Source of the DNA: Rossellomorea vietnamensis
GTDB lineage: Bacteria; Bacillota; Bacilli; Bacillales; Bacillaceae_B
Direction: 5' to 3'
Assembly: GCF_008180615.1 (NCBI RefSeq)
Contig: NZ_VTEH01000001.1
Coordinates: 125,179-189,178, forward strand
DNA length: 64,000 bases
The position numbers and the translations under genes are program-made. Below are positions 26,310-36,749 of this stretch, one piece after another. The notes beneath the pieces were generated by a model. It saw nothing but the letters and a program-made list of their open reading frames with translations. It was not told the origin of the DNA and made no database searches. The stretch's first letter is position 1, and the number at the start of each line of letters is the position of its first letter.

Positions 26310-28058
26310 TTATCCTCCATGCTCTACTAATTCTTCTAACTGCTGGCGCAAATACATCTCCCTGTACCAGCCTTCATTCTCCATCAACTCTTCATGAGTC
26401 CCTTTTTCTGTAATTCTTCCACTATCAAGGACAAGGATTAAATTCGCATGTTGTATGGCACTCAGCCTGTGAGCCGTAATAATGGTTGTCCTTCCTTCCC
26501 GGTTCTCCTTAAGTGCTCTAAGAATGGATTCTTCCGTCTTTGCATCTATAGCTGATAAAGAGTCATCCAGGATCAGTACCTCCGGCTCCATCATCAGGGC
26601 CCTTGCTATTGAAATCCTCTGTTTCTGCCCGCCTGACAAGGAGACCCCCCTCTCACCTACTACAGTTTGATAGCCGTCAGTGAATCCTTTAATATCTTCG
26701 TGGATGTGAGCCAGCGAAGCTGCGGCCTCAATAGCCTCCATATCAGACATGGGATTGGTAAAGGCTATGTTTTCAGCTATGGTGGCAGAGAACAAGAAAT
26801 GATCCTGCGGGACATAGCCTAGGGAATTTCTGAGCGTCTCTAGTTTATAGTCTTTAATAGACCGGCCACCCAATCGGACTTCCCCATCATAGCCTTCGAA
26901 TTCCCTGATAAGAATCTTGAGCAGGGTAGTCTTACCGGCACCAGTCTTACCGACAATCCCCAATGTTTCCCCTCGTTTTAGAGTGAAGCGGATTTCTTCG
27001 AGTACAGCCTCTTCTTCCCCAGGGTACTTAAAATGGGCAATATCATACTCAATATCTCCCTCAGGTTTCACATTCAATGCGCCAGGACTGTCATCAATTT
27101 CAACTTTTTCTGCCAGCAATCCGGATACCCGGTCATAAGAAGCACGACCTCTTTCAACAATGTTAAAAAGCCACCCAAACGCAAGCATCGGCCAAATCAA
27201 CAGTCCCAAATAGGTTGTAAACGACACGAGTTCCCCTATCGTAATATCCCCTGCAATTACGAATCTGGAGCCAAATGCAACAGATAAAAAGAAAGAAATC
27301 CCGACTATAATGGAAATAGTTGGATCAAACAATGAATCGACCTTAGCGACCGAGATGTTTTTTTGGACCACATCTTCAGATTGATCCCTGAATGATTCTA
27401 TGTCTTCTTTTTCCTGCCCAAAGGTCTTAATGACTTTTATGCCTGAAACACTTTCCTGCGTTTTATCATTGAGATTGGAGAAAGCCTCCTGAGCCTTATG
27501 AAATCTTTTATGTAATAAAGTGCCGTAATAATTGGTCAATATCGCCATGACCGGCATTGGAATCAACGCAATCAAGGTCAGTTTCCAGCTGATCGTGGCA
27601 GCCATGGCAATGATGACAAATCCACCTGTTGCCAGGGAATCCACAAGTGTCAGTACTCCCTGTCCTGCTGTCATTTGAATAGCTTGAAGATCATTTGTAG
27701 CGTGCGCCATCAAGTCGCCTACACGCCTTTTCTGATAAAAGGACGGCGTCATTTTCGTAAAATGATGATACAGCTTGTTTCGAAGCAATTTGGACAGCTT
27801 AACAGCAGAACCAAAAATCATCATTCTCCATACAAATCTCAGACCATACATACTTAACCCGGCTGCTGCCAAGATGCCCGCCCATTGCAGTAACCCAGCA
27901 GGTGTAAGTTCATTTTGTTTAATACTGTCCACCACTATACCGATGACCTTAGGCGGCACCAGCTGGAGCAATGCTACCAATAACAGAACGCTTATGCCTG
28001 TTAAATAGGATTTCTTTTCTTGTTTAAAAAACCACATCAAATCAAGAAAGACTTTCAT
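26310..28058 (-). CDS. ABC exporter half-transporter, degenerate-site subunit
   Basis: 582 residues: six membrane helices, then an ATPase domain with Walker A GKTGAGKTT, signature LSGGQKQRISIARA and switch His ITAHRLS. The Walker B region reads VLILDDSLSAID: the catalytic Glu is replaced by Asp, as in BmrC and other degenerate partners of asymmetric exporters. The downstream subunit keeps the Glu, so the pair probably has one active and one impaired ATP site. The two genes are coupled, with the next start five bases after this stop. Confidence 0.9.
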   Translation of the reverse strand: MKVFLDLMWFFKQEKKSYLTGISVLLLVALLQLVPPKVIGIVVDSIKQNELTPAGLLQWAGILAAAGLSMYGLRFVWRMMIFGSAVKLSKLLRNKLYHHFTKMTPSFYQKRRVGDLMAHATNDLQAIQMTAGQGVLTLVDSLATGGFVIIAMAATISWKLTLIALIPMPVMAILTNYYGTLLHKRFHKAQEAFSNLNDKTQESVSGIKVIKTFGQEKEDIESFRDQSEDVVQKNISVAKVDSLFDPTISIIVGISFFLSVAFGSRFVIAGDITIGELVSFTTYLGLLIWPMLAFGWLFNIVERGRASYDRVSGLLAEKVEIDDSPGALNVKPEGDIEYDIAHFKYPGEEEAVLEEIRFTLKRGETLGIVGKTGAGKTTLLKILIREFEGYDGEVRLGGRSIKDYKLETLRNSLGYVPQDHFLFSATIAENIAFTNPMSDMEAIEAAASLAHIHEDIKGFTDGYQTVVGERGVSLSGGQKQRISIARALMMEPEVLILDDSLSAIDAKTEESILRALKENREGRTTIITAHRLSAIQHANLILVLDSGRITEKGTHEELMENEGWYREMYLRQQLEELVEHGG

Positions 28059-28136
28059 GATGCAACCCCCGAATCCAGAAATATTTTTGCGACTCTTAAT
28101 TTTAGCAAATTTTTGAATAATATAAAATAAAAACCA

Positions 28137-28555
28137 AGCTGTCTTCGTAAATATTTATTGCTTTCTAATGGGCGGCTTATTACCATTCCATATGCACGGC
28201 TTCAAACGGCTCGCAGTGAATTTGATTAGAAAGCGAAGTTGTTCCTTATAAAATTGCAAATCTTCTCCGTAAAAAGGAAACACAACGAACAAAATACTTA
28301 TGCTGACTTATCGCAAGGTTGGGCGTCCGGAATTCTCCGGCCACTGCCCATTGCAGCTGCATTTATAGTAGGACGTCATTTCATCCCTGACATTCAAATT
28401 TCCTCCTGAGAAATAGGGTGGGACATTTATTTTCAGGAGGTTATTTGCCAACGGAGGGGCTAGCCAGACCCTCGCTAGTGTAATGAGGACTTTATTCACC
28501 TTCAGCTCTATATCAACGATGAGTTAAATATTATCAACAATTTATTAAAAGAGCC
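28137..28555 (+). repeat. possible larger element with family A-like ends
   Basis: Left end AAGCTGTCTTCGTAAATATT then TATTGCTTTC; right end ATCAACAATTTATTAAAAGA then GCC. These match family A termini, but the interior (about 360 bases) is unrelated to families A and B. It contains a dyad TTTCCTCCTGA ... TTCAGGAGG (28399-28440). No coding frame. Borders are approximate, and the rest of the 630-base gap is featureless. Confidence 0.4.
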
Positions 28556-28662
28556 TAATTGAAACTTTCATAAGCTTCTAAATAGCAGCAGGCCTTTCCC
28601 ATAATTTCTATTTGCTCTGACTTTGTCCGCAAGTTTTATTTTCTCCATGAGATTCGCGCAAA

Positions 28663-28691
28663 TAAAAAAACGTGCATAAAGCACGTTTTTT
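28663..28691 (-). terminator. camS-like gene terminator
   Basis: 11-bp stem AAAAAACGTGC / GCACGTTTTTT with a five-base loop at the stop codon. Confidence 0.9.
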
Positions 28692-29850
28692 AACTGCCGG
28701 TATCATGAATGTGTACTGCCGGTTCTTGTTCCGGCTCCAATAAGATTGTGGCTGCTGTACCTTCAGGAGTTTTCACATAAATATATACGGGTTCATGTGG
28801 GAAAAAGTCTTGAATTTCAGGAGTAAAGGCTTGTACAAAGCCGACAATTTCTCCGTATTTCGTCATGTCAGTATTAACATTGATCACCATCTTCTGCATG
28901 TCACTGCCAATATAAGTTCCTTTAGAAACCAATTGGATGGTACGGTCCACAAAGAACGAATTCATATCCTCTTCTAATCCTTTGAAGCGGTTCGAAACGA
29001 CACGGTCATGCTCTTCAGCCTCATCCGATGGAAAGAGGTACTCTTGTTTTTCTGTGTCTCTCCACTTTTTAATCGACTTATCATTAGCATCCAGGTAAGC
29101 GTAACTGAAATAGGATCCTGGAAGAACACTGTTTTTCTTTTCAAGCTGATAGAGAGAAATTACAACAGGTATGTTTCCCAGGCCCTCCTTTTGTCTAATA
29201 CGGTTAATGATTGTACCGGCCATCTTCTTGCCTTCACTAACCATTTTTTTACTGGGCTCATCCAAACCGCTGATTTCTTTCGTGTCAAAATGTTTCAATC
29301 CCATATTATCGTCCACAGTAATATAATCAACAGAGTTCATGGCAAGCGCAATGGATATCCCCTTCAAGTTCCCTTCTTTATCCACGTAATTTTGTTCATG
29401 GACATATCCAAGGTACATGGGACTTTCTTTTTTAATCTCCATTACTTTTTCCCAACCCATGCTATCCTCTACTTCTATTGCAGGATTTAAGCCGAGTTCA
29501 TCATTAGACTCCCGGCGTATCCAGCTTCTGATTTCCTCCAGATGCTGCCCTTCCTGATAGATGTAGTCTTCAGCAGGGAAATATTCTTCTGAGATGCTCA
29601 TCAGACCTGTTTCGATTTCGTTCATATCAACACGGTTATTCACCTGATAAGTAATAAGCTCGCGGTTCTTGCTGAAAGCTGAAGATTTAACATTGTATCT
29701 TAAATATTCATTGGTTTCATTTTCAGATGTAGTCTGCTGAGTAACCAAGTTTGTGTTTTCAGTATCTGACTCGCCAGGCATGCCCATGAAGTTGCATCCT
29801 GATAGAATCAACAGTAAACTCGCACTAGTTGCAATTAGTCGTTTATTCAT
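28690..29850 (-). CDS. CamS family sex-pheromone-type lipoprotein (YerH-like)
   Basis: 386-residue lipoprotein: signal peptide MNKRLIATSASLLLILSGC, Cys19 lipidated, short Thr/Asn linker, then the CamS domain (NRELITYQVNNRVDMNEIETGLM ... GNIPVVISLYQLEKKNSVLPG ... TGSDMQK-like end) covering nearly the whole protein. In enterococci a CamS signal peptide is processed to pheromone cAM373. In Bacillus the YerH homologue sits with pcrA-ligA, which is not the case here. The domain function is unknown. It has its own terminator. Confidence 0.85.
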   Translation of the reverse strand: MNKRLIATSASLLLILSGCNFMGMPGESDTENTNLVTQQTTSENETNEYLRYNVKSSAFSKNRELITYQVNNRVDMNEIETGLMSISEEYFPAEDYIYQEGQHLEEIRSWIRRESNDELGLNPAIEVEDSMGWEKVMEIKKESPMYLGYVHEQNYVDKEGNLKGISIALAMNSVDYITVDDNMGLKHFDTKEISGLDEPSKKMVSEGKKMAGTIINRIRQKEGLGNIPVVISLYQLEKKNSVLPGSYFSYAYLDANDKSIKKWRDTEKQEYLFPSDEAEEHDRVVSNRFKGLEEDMNSFFVDRTIQLVSKGTYIGSDMQKMVINVNTDMTKYGEIVGFVQAFTPEIQDFFPHEPVYIYVKTPEGTAATILLEPEQEPAVHIHDTGS

Positions 29851-30152
29851 TTAGGTCTCCCTCCGACCACTATTTTAACATAAAAACAGACAGGTGTAGA
29901 CCAGCCGTTATAATTCAACACCATAATAATAGTGAAATAAACAGGATAGATAATCAAGTAAGAAGCTCATTAACCTTAATTTTTTTATAAGGCTCTTTCC
30001 GTAACTTATAGGTTGTATAATAATAATTCAAACTAACATTTTCATTTATAAGAGACTATATAGGAGCCAAAGCGAATTCCAAAAGCAGCTACCTATTTAA
30101 GGACAGACTTTCGAAGAGGTATGGCTGTTAATCAGTCACATTTTCAATAACC
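29851..30152. other. gene-free region with family A traces
   Basis: GGCTCTTTCCGTAACTTATA at 29992 matches a reversed family A right end, and TCCAAAAGCAGCTACC near 30079 is a weaker match to the other arm. The copy is too decayed to delimit. Nothing else is seen. Confidence 0.25.
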
Positions 30153-30196
30153 AAAAAAGATCACCACCCTGCTTTATACAGGAAAGTGATCTTCTT
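30153..30196 (-). terminator. probable yneF terminator
   Basis: Stem AAGATCAC / GTGATCTT with an inner CCTG / CAGG and TTTTTTGG on the minus side, about 105 bases after yneF. Confidence 0.6.
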
Positions 30197-30301
30197 TATT
30201 TCAATGCTGAACGATTGCGCATAGTGGAAAAGCAGACTCTTCCTTATACTTCAATTTAATTAAGCATTTTCATGAGCTGAAACTCATTGTGCAATTGGCA
30301 G

Positions 30302-30520
30302 TTACTTGCCTTGCTGCTTGTTCATTGCGTTCATCATTTGATTGATTTTCTTTTGGGAAGGTTTCTGTCCCATTTGCATCATCATCATTCTTAACATTTG
30401 TTCATTGATTGGTGGATTTTTCTTTAGGTAGCTCATCATATATTTACGAGCGATGAAAAATCCTAGCGCTACCCCAGCTAAAGCAGCCAGAACACCGACT
30501 AGAATAAATTGCCAAAGCAT
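30302..30520 (-). CDS. yneF: YneF (UPF0154) membrane protein
   Basis: 72 residues: one N-terminal membrane helix ([20 protein letters not shown]), then a basic Met/Lys/Gln-rich cytoplasmic tail [20 protein letters not shown], exactly the UPF0154/YneF pattern. AGGAGG lies upstream. Position next to sirA and tkt matches B. subtilis. The function is unknown. Confidence 0.95.
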   Translation of the reverse strand: MLWQFILVGVLAALAGVALGFFIARKYMMSYLKKNPPINEQMLRMMMMQMGQKPSQKKINQMMNAMNKQQGK

Positions 30521-30717
30521 AGTTCTATTTCCTCCTTCATGTTGTCCTTATAAAAGTGTACTAAACCAAGGAAGATTATACAATATTTTAATTTAAATTT
30601 CTTTATTCAAAACATTATTTTCTTATACATGATAGCTAATTGAGGATTAAGTTTGAATAACAGTTGTATAATCTACTAGCTGTCTTAGCAGTTAGAATAT
30701 TGATTAGTTACGGCCTC

Positions 30718-31158
30718 TTAAACATACTTTCTCATTTTTATCGGTTTAAGCCAGCCAAATTGTTCATGTTCGAGATTAATTGCCAGCAGCCTGCCATCCA
30801 GCTTTCTCAACAGTTCAAAAATGTAAGCTTCCCAATCACTATGGCCTTGCAATTCTACCTTTACATAGTAATCCAGCACACTGATTTTGGCGGTATTTTT
30901 CCCGCAGGAAGATTCAATATAATATCTATTATCATTCTGGATGTATTCTTTTTTGATTGAAAGCGCCTGGGACAAAGCTCGATTGAAAGGCAAAAAAGGG
31001 ATAGGTTTTGTAATATATTGAACTTGTTTCAACACTATCTCTTCCATCTGCCCAGTGGCAATCTTACTTTCAAGAAATAAATTATAAAACGCTCGTTCCC
31101 TGCCATAGAAATAATCAGCAACCTCATCTTCTATCCAATAGAGCCGGTAGGATTTCAT
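30718..31158 (-). CDS. sirA: sporulation inhibitor of replication SirA
   Basis: 146 residues. It begins MKSYRLYWIEDEVADYFYGR as in SirA/YneE, which binds DnaA domain I in cells entering sporulation and blocks further replication initiation. The conserved C-terminal portion (GHSDWEAYIFELLRKLDGRL, then FGWLKP) is intact. The ATG at 31158 follows GGGGAGG by seven bases; a 19-residue upstream extension is unlikely. Its place between tkt and yneF is as in B. subtilis. In B. subtilis it is Spo0A-controlled; no 0A box was verified here. Confidence 0.9.
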   Translation of the reverse strand: MKSYRLYWIEDEVADYFYGRERAFYNLFLESKIATGQMEEIVLKQVQYITKPIPFLPFNRALSQALSIKKEYIQNDNRYYIESSCGKNTAKISVLDYYVKVELQGHSDWEAYIFELLRKLDGRLLAINLEHEQFGWLKPIKMRKYV

Positions 31159-31268
31159 ATATCTTCCTCCCCATAGCTTGTCCTTTTTTATAGTATAAAG
31201 AACCAAGAGAGGCAAGATTGTAGAAAACTGTTGAGAAAATGCACTAGTTTTGTCGAATTTATTTACAA

Positions 31269-31457
31269 GGCTGTTTTCATATATAATTTTGCTCTCGGAA
31301 AAATCCCCAGAGGCGAATTTCCCCCGGTTACTAAGAATTTAAACATTAAACGGGGAAGAGCAGCTCTTTTCTTTTCGTTGTTACCAAATGTCATCTTGGT
31401 AATAGGCATTTTTTTGAAAGTTAGTATCAAATAGCAACAAACTTTACGAAAAGAGCC
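31269..31457 (+). repeat. family A intergenic repeat (full copy)
   Basis: 189 bp. Left end GGCTGTTTTCATATATAATT then TTGCTCTCGG; right end CAAACTTTACGAAAAGAGCC preceded by AAATAGCAA. It forms an imperfect inverted terminal repeat of about 25 bases. It sits between tkt and sirA, inside an otherwise conserved operon-like order. Confidence 0.8.
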
Positions 31458-31504
31458 ATTCACAAATACCTGCATTATCATAAAATGTATTCGATTTCAT
31501 AAAA

Positions 31505-31535
31505 CCAAAAGCTGCTGAAAAACAGCAGCTTTTAA
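31505..31535 (-). terminator. tkt terminator
   Basis: 11-bp stem AAAAGCTGCTG / CAGCAGCTTTT; minus-strand tail TTTTGGTTTT. Confidence 0.85.
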
Positions 31536-31552
31536 AGATATCAACCATTCAA

Positions 31553-33559
31553 TTATCTTTCAAGTAATGCTTTTACACGTGAAACGACATTTTCGACTGT
31601 AAAGCCATACTCTTCCATGATTCTTTCTCCAGGTGCTGAAGCTCCGAAACCATTAATCGCCAGGATATCACCCTCATCACCAGAGTAACGGTCCCAACCA
31701 AGAGGAGAACCAACTTCCAGTGCAAGACGCTTCTTAACAGCTTTTGGAATAATAGATTCTTTATATTCTTTAGACTGCTCTTCAAAGCGATCCCATGACG
31801 GCATGCTGATAACGGAAACAGCAATTCCATCCTTTATTAGAGCACTTTGAGCTTCTACAGCAAGACTTACTTCAGACCCTGATGCTAATAAAAGAGCATC
31901 AGGCTGTTCTTTGCCTGCAGGGGATACGACATAAGCGCCTTTTTCTACCCCAGTTTGTGCCTTGGCATCCGTTCCTTTTAAGGTAGGAAGATTTTGTCTT
32001 GTCAACACAAGTGCTGTCGGCTTATCTTTTGAAGTCAGTGCTGTGCGCCAAGCGGCAGCAGTTTCGTTTCCATCAGCTGGGCGGATGACGGAAAGATTAG
32101 GCATAGCCCTCAGAGAAGCCAGTTGTTCGATTGGCTCATGCGTCGGTCCATCCTCACCCACAGCTATACTGTCATGAGTGAACACATACGTTACAGGAAG
32201 ACCCATCAAGGCAGCAAGACGGATTGCCGGTCTTAAGTAGTCAGAGAATACGAAGAACGTTCCGCCGAATACTTTAACTCCACCATGCAGCGCCATACCA
32301 TTCATGGCAGCACCCATTCCGAATTCACGGACACCAAACCAGATATTGCGTCCTTCATAAGATTGAGGAGTGAAATCCTTTTGGTTTTTGATCATCGTCT
32401 TATTAGAACCAGCAAGGTCCGCTGAACCACCAATTAATGTAGGCATATTTTTAGCTATGCTATTCATCACTTCACCTGAAGAAGCACGGCTCGCCAAGCT
32501 GCTTCCTTCTTCATATACAGGAACCTCTTTATCCCAGCCTTCAGGAAGCTCGCCATTCATCGCAGATAGGAATTGAGCGGCAAGTTCAGGATATTCTGCT
32601 TTATATTGAGTGAATAACTCATTCCATTCCTTTTCTTTCTTCGCTCCTGCATCAACCATTTGCTCTTTGAATCGATCTTGAACTTCAGAAGGCACGTGGA
32701 AATCTTTTTCAAAAGTCCACTTGTATGCTTCCTTAGTCAACTTCATTTCATCTTCACCGAGCGGCGCACCGTGCACATCGGATTTACCCGATTTATTTGG
32801 AGCTCCGTAACCAATGACGGTCTTTACTTCGATCAGTGTCGGGTGGTTTTCGTCACTCTTTGCCTCTTCCAGCGCTTTTGCTATTGCTTCTGTATCATTT
32901 CCATCCTCGACACGAACATATTGCCAGCCATACGCTTTGAAACGGCCTTCTACGTCTTCAGAGAACGACCTGTCTAACTCTCCATCTAGTGAAATATCAT
33001 TAGAATCATACATCACAACCAGACGCCCTAATTTTAAATGAGCTGCCAGTGATGCTGCTTCTGAAGATATCCCTTCCATGAGATCTCCATCACCACAAAC
33101 ACTGTATGTATAATGGTCCACAATATTGAAGTTGTCACGGTTATAAACAGATGCCAAATGACGTTCTGCCATTGCCATTCCCACTGCCATTGCCAACCCT
33201 TGTCCAAGTGGACCAGTCGTGGCTTCCACACCAGGAGTATGACCGTATTCAGGGTGCCCAGGCGTCTTGCTTCCCCACTGTCTGAACTGTTTCAGATCTT
33301 CCATTGAAACATCATAACCGGACAAGTGCAGCAAACTATATAACAACATCGATCCATGGCCTGCTGAAAGAACAAATCTGTCTCTGTTATGCCAATCAGG
33401 ATTCTTTGGATTGTGGTTCATGAATTTGGACCAAAGTGCATACGTCATTGGTGCAGCACCCATCGGCATACCCGGGTGACCTGAATTTGCCTTTTCAATG
33501 GCATCAATTGAAAGTGTTCTAATTGTATTTACGGCTAATTGATCAGTTTTATCAAACAT
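31553..33559 (-). CDS. tkt: transketolase
   Basis: 668-residue thiamine diphosphate enzyme of the non-oxidative pentose phosphate pathway, moving two-carbon ketol units between sugar phosphates. The N-terminal ThDP domain contains the GDG...N motif ([14 protein letters not shown], about residues 152-165, then DSNDISLDG). The middle Pyr domain has [19 protein letters not shown], then [17 protein letters not shown] and [15 protein letters not shown]. The C-terminal domain is normal. Length and context (ynzC-tkt-sirA) match B. subtilis Tkt. Confidence 0.97.
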   Translation of the reverse strand: MFDKTDQLAVNTIRTLSIDAIEKANSGHPGMPMGAAPMTYALWSKFMNHNPKNPDWHNRDRFVLSAGHGSMLLYSLLHLSGYDVSMEDLKQFRQWGSKTPGHPEYGHTPGVEATTGPLGQGLAMAVGMAMAERHLASVYNRDNFNIVDHYTYSVCGDGDLMEGISSEAASLAAHLKLGRLVVMYDSNDISLDGELDRSFSEDVEGRFKAYGWQYVRVEDGNDTEAIAKALEEAKSDENHPTLIEVKTVIGYGAPNKSGKSDVHGAPLGEDEMKLTKEAYKWTFEKDFHVPSEVQDRFKEQMVDAGAKKEKEWNELFTQYKAEYPELAAQFLSAMNGELPEGWDKEVPVYEEGSSLASRASSGEVMNSIAKNMPTLIGGSADLAGSNKTMIKNQKDFTPQSYEGRNIWFGVREFGMGAAMNGMALHGGVKVFGGTFFVFSDYLRPAIRLAALMGLPVTYVFTHDSIAVGEDGPTHEPIEQLASLRAMPNLSVIRPADGNETAAAWRTALTSKDKPTALVLTRQNLPTLKGTDAKAQTGVEKGAYVVSPAGKEQPDALLLASGSEVSLAVEAQSALIKDGIAVSVISMPSWDRFEEQSKEYKESIIPKAVKKRLALEVGSPLGWDRYSGDEGDILAINGFGASAPGERIMEEYGFTVENVVSRVKALLER

Positions 33560-33961
33560 TAATCAACATCCTTCCTTTTTTCGATTACTACTTGTTAATA
33601 TTAATATTCTTATCCAGTTTATACAAACGATTTGTTTGCTCCGAAAAGCAGGAATGACATACAGAAAGCGCTTACCTCATTGATATGAAAGCCTTTTCTT
33701 TATTGGGAAAATAATTTTCGCGAATCCATAAAAACGCGAAATTTTTTTCCTTCCTGCTCCTTTCACATAAAGAGCGTGTGAAATTAATCTTTCTCAATAG
33801 CAGTGTCCGCTATTTAACTGTGACTCATTAGAGCATAAATGAATTATTTAAAGGTTGTACACTCAGTATAGCACTGCAACGTGAAACAGATGACCCTCAC
33901 ATCTTTAGAATGCACCTTTTTACTATCCTGATACCCTGTTTAAAACACTCTTAATTCAACA
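33560..33961. other. gene-free region upstream of tkt
   Basis: Contains the cre-like site listed separately and a short dyad AATAGC...GCTATT at 33798-33817. No coding frame. The tkt promoter should lie here but could not be fixed. Confidence 0.3.
33663..33676. promoter_or_regulatory. possible CcpA (cre) site upstream of tkt
   Basis: AGAAAGCGCTTACC matches the cre consensus TGWAARCGYTWNCW at 12 of 14 positions, about 105 bases before the transketolase start. Position and match suggest carbon catabolite control; this is inference. Confidence 0.4.
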
Positions 33962-33990
33962 TAAAAAACATGCAGAAAAATGCATGTTTT
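33962..33990 (-). terminator. ynzC terminator
   Basis: 10-bp stem AAAACATGCA / TGCATGTTTT, T-rich on the minus side; it overlaps the ynzC stop codon. Confidence 0.8.
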
Positions 33991-34222
33991 AATGAAACTT
34001 CTTGCTATTTTGAATATCTTTGACCTTTTGGGGAGTTACTTCATTTCCTTCAGGATCGAACATTCTTGTATTCTCAATGGTCGAACGCATAGATTGTCTG
34101 AATGTTTCCAAATATTCTTTTCTTAATTTTGTTTGTTCTTTTGCTTCAGCAGCCGTCAAACCTTTGCTTTTGGCTTTATTAGCCAGCGTATTAATCTTTG
34201 CCATTTTTTCTTTTGATAGCAT
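33989..34222 (-). CDS. ynzC: YnzC (UPF0291) protein
   Basis: 77 residues, helical and basic, with the family pattern KINTLANKAKSKGLTAAEAK, then QTKLRKEYLETFR and the end VTPQKVKDIQ. This matches the UPF0291/YnzC proteins, small soluble helical hairpins of unknown role encoded in the yneA SOS operon. AGGAGAGG precedes the ATG. Confidence 0.95.
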   Translation of the reverse strand: MLSKEKMAKINTLANKAKSKGLTAAEAKEQTKLRKEYLETFRQSMRSTIENTRMFDPEGNEVTPQKVKDIQNSKKFH

Positions 34223-34343
34223 AACCTGGTTCTCCTCTCCTAATGAGTGTCAATTATTCTAAAAGCATCCTGTGCTTATAACTAATCAGAAAAGACCGAT
34301 TGAATATCGACATGTTACTAGAAAAAGAGAGAAAAAACAAGTG

Positions 34344-34997
<654 letters not shown>

Positions 34998-35005
34998 TCA
35001 AACTC

Positions 35006-35332
35006 CTATTCTGTTCCACTTGCAAGTTCATAATCGGCGTTGTTAAATAGAACCCGATTTTCCCCTGGAATTATCAGTGATTCCCCGGGTTTAATTATGT
35101 CCGTTGCCAGATTGTTTTTGTGTGTGACCCATTCTACTATCGCTTGTGTGGACATATCATGATCTTCAGATAACTCCTGAGCAATCTTCCAAAGTGAATC
35201 CCCTTCTTTTACTGTTACTTCGTGATAGGCTTCTCCCGCCCCAAGTTTAATAAGAGCTATGGAACTCATGGCCACGGCCAATCCCATAAGAAGGATAACA
35301 TAAGAATAATTTCTCCAAATAGTTATAAGCAT
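35006..35332 (-). CDS. yneA: SOS cell division suppressor YneA
   Basis: 108 residues: an N-terminal membrane anchor (YVILLMGLAVAMSSIALI) and an extracellular LysM domain (HEVTVKEGDSLWKIAQEL ... IIKPGESLIIPG). YneA delays division after DNA damage. It is divergent from lexA, and the intergenic region holds three LexA boxes, as in B. subtilis. First gene of yneA-yneB-ynzC. Confidence 0.93.
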   Translation of the reverse strand: MLITIWRNYSYVILLMGLAVAMSSIALIKLGAGEAYHEVTVKEGDSLWKIAQELSEDHDMSTQAIVEWVTHKNNLATDIIKPGESLIIPGENRVLFNNADYELASGTE

Positions 35333-35347
35333 GACAATACCTCCGTA

Positions 35348-35361
35348 CGAATGTGTGTTCG
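35348..35361. promoter_or_regulatory. LexA box 1
   Basis: CGAATGTGTGTTCG differs from the Bacillus LexA (DinR) consensus CGAACRNRYGTTCG at one base. It lies closest to yneA, 16 bases before its start codon. Confidence 0.85.
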
Positions 35362-35385
35362 TTTTTTGTTAATATGATTATAGTA

Positions 35386-35399
35386 CGAACATCCGTTTG
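35386..35399. promoter_or_regulatory. LexA box 2
   Basis: CGAACATCCGTTTG, two differences from the consensus; the middle of the divergent lexA/yneA control region. Confidence 0.75.
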
Positions 35400-35414
35400 G
35401 TGTCAACATTTATT

Positions 35415-35428
35415 CGAACTTATGTTTG
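35415..35428. promoter_or_regulatory. LexA box 3
   Basis: CGAACTTATGTTTG, two differences from the consensus, 58 bases before the lexA start codon. Confidence 0.75.
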
Positions 35429-35485
35429 TATCACTTTGGTTATCATGCTATAATGGGAACAAAAGATCGGTTTAGAGGTGAAAAA

Positions 35486-36106
35486 ATGACAAAATTATCC
35501 AAAAGACAGCAGGATATCCTTCAATATATTAAAGAAGAAGTAAAATCAAAAGGATATCCGCCATCCGTAAGAGAGATTGGAGAAGCCGTAGGACTTGCCT
35601 CCAGTTCCACTGTTCATGGTCACCTGGCCAGATTGGAAAGCAAAGGCCTGATCAGGAGAGATCCAACCAAGCCCAGGGCGATTGAAGTCCTGAACCTTGA
35701 GGAAGACAATATTCCAAGACAAGCAGCAGTAAATGTTCCGTTAATCGGTAAAGTAACAGCAGGCCAACCCATTACAGCCATAGAAAATGTAGAAGAATTC
35801 TTTCCGCTTCCCCAGCATCTGGCCCCAGCAGATGAACAAGTGTTCATGCTGGAAATTATGGGTGATAGTATGATAGAAGCAGGTATACTGGATGGGGATT
35901 ATGTTATTGTCCGCCAGCAGCAGACAGCCAATAATGGAGATATCGTTGTAGCTATGACGGAAGAAGATGAAGCAACGGTGAAACGCTTCTTCAAAGAACA
36001 GGATTTTGTCCGTCTGCAGCCAGAAAACTCCTCTATGGATCCCATTATCCTCCGCCATGTTTCCATTCTTGGTAAAGTTATAGGGGTTTACCGCCAAATT
36101 CATTGA
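35486..36106 (+). CDS. lexA: LexA repressor
   Basis: 206-residue SOS repressor and self-cleaving S24 protease. It begins [19 protein letters not shown] with a winged HTH ([19 protein letters not shown]). The cleavage site Ala-Gly is in GKVTAGQPI (about residues 90-91), the catalytic Ser in GDSMIEAGI and Lys in EATVKRFF. The ATG at 35486 follows AGAGGTG; a 20-residue upstream extension has no support and overlaps a LexA box. It is divergent from yneA and autoregulated by three LexA boxes. Confidence 0.97.
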   Translation: MTKLSKRQQDILQYIKEEVKSKGYPPSVREIGEAVGLASSSTVHGHLARLESKGLIRRDPTKPRAIEVLNLEEDNIPRQAAVNVPLIGKVTAGQPITAIENVEEFFPLPQHLAPADEQVFMLEIMGDSMIEAGILDGDYVIVRQQQTANNGDIVVAMTEEDEATVKRFFKEQDFVRLQPENSSMDPIILRHVSILGKVIGVYRQIH

Positions 36107-36142
36107 TAAAAAAACCAGGCCGGCATCCGGCCTGGTTTTTTA
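36107..36142 (+). terminator. lexA terminator
   Basis: 13-bp perfect stem AAAACCAGGCCGG / CCGGCCTGGTTTT, loop CATC-type, followed by TT. Confidence 0.9.
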
Positions 36143-36222
36143 TGAGTTTAATAGTTCATCCTATCTTTTAGACCCTGTAGAAAGGAATTCCTTCTTAAGT
36201 ATATTCCGAAGCCGCAAAACGC

Positions 36223-36616
36223 TTATATATGCTGGGAAGCTGCCACCTTCACTAACAGGTCATCAAGGCTTCCAAAGCATTGTTCTACTTCCGGCAAGTG
36301 ATAGAAAGTACTTGTAGCTGCCAGATCATTCATTGCATTTTCCGGTGAATAAAGAAATACTTTTTTTCCAAGTCCCAGCGCAATGCCCAACTCTATATGG
36401 CTTCCTTTTCCTGCAGGCAGCAGAACGATAATAAAGTCAGATTCCATAACTGCCCTTTTTTCTTCCCGGCCAATCCTCTCGAGCTCTTCCCGGGAAGATG
36501 CCCTGTCATTTTGAGTCCAATCATAGGTATGTATATAGCCAATTCGTTGTAACTCTTTGGTTAAGGTTTCTTACTGATTCGATATTTTTAAAACCGGAAG
36601 CTGTGTAAAACTTCAT
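36223..36616 (-). pseudogene. nucleoside 2-deoxyribosyltransferase-like gene with frameshift
   Basis: An apparent 131-codon gene broken by one extra base. From the ATG at 36616 the frame reads MKFYTASGFKNIESVRNL. Within AACCTTAACCAAAGAG (about 36562-36577) one extra base shifts it, after which the correct frame continues TKELQRIGYIHTYDWTQNDR and runs through VVLLPAGKGSHIELG-like sequence to the stop (total 394 bases, 3n+1). The sequence fits small Bacillus proteins annotated as nucleoside 2-deoxyribosyltransferases, with GKGSHIELGIALGLGKKVF as the nucleotide-binding loop. It is either a recent pseudogene or a sequencing error; only the 3' 74 codons form an uninterrupted ATG-started frame. Confidence 0.75.
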
Positions 36617-36749
36617 TACGTTCCCTCCTCATATTAAACCTCTTATTCTTTAAACTCTATATAAGCCTTTTATGGAGCTATTTCAAGGAAAACCTCTTCC
36701 TTTATCTATTGCAGCCTATGATCAATTTATAATTTCAGGATGTACAAAT

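Noticed and set aside
28308..28499. 63-codon minus-strand frame
   Set aside because: Lies inside a putative repeat element; no start signal or family likeness.
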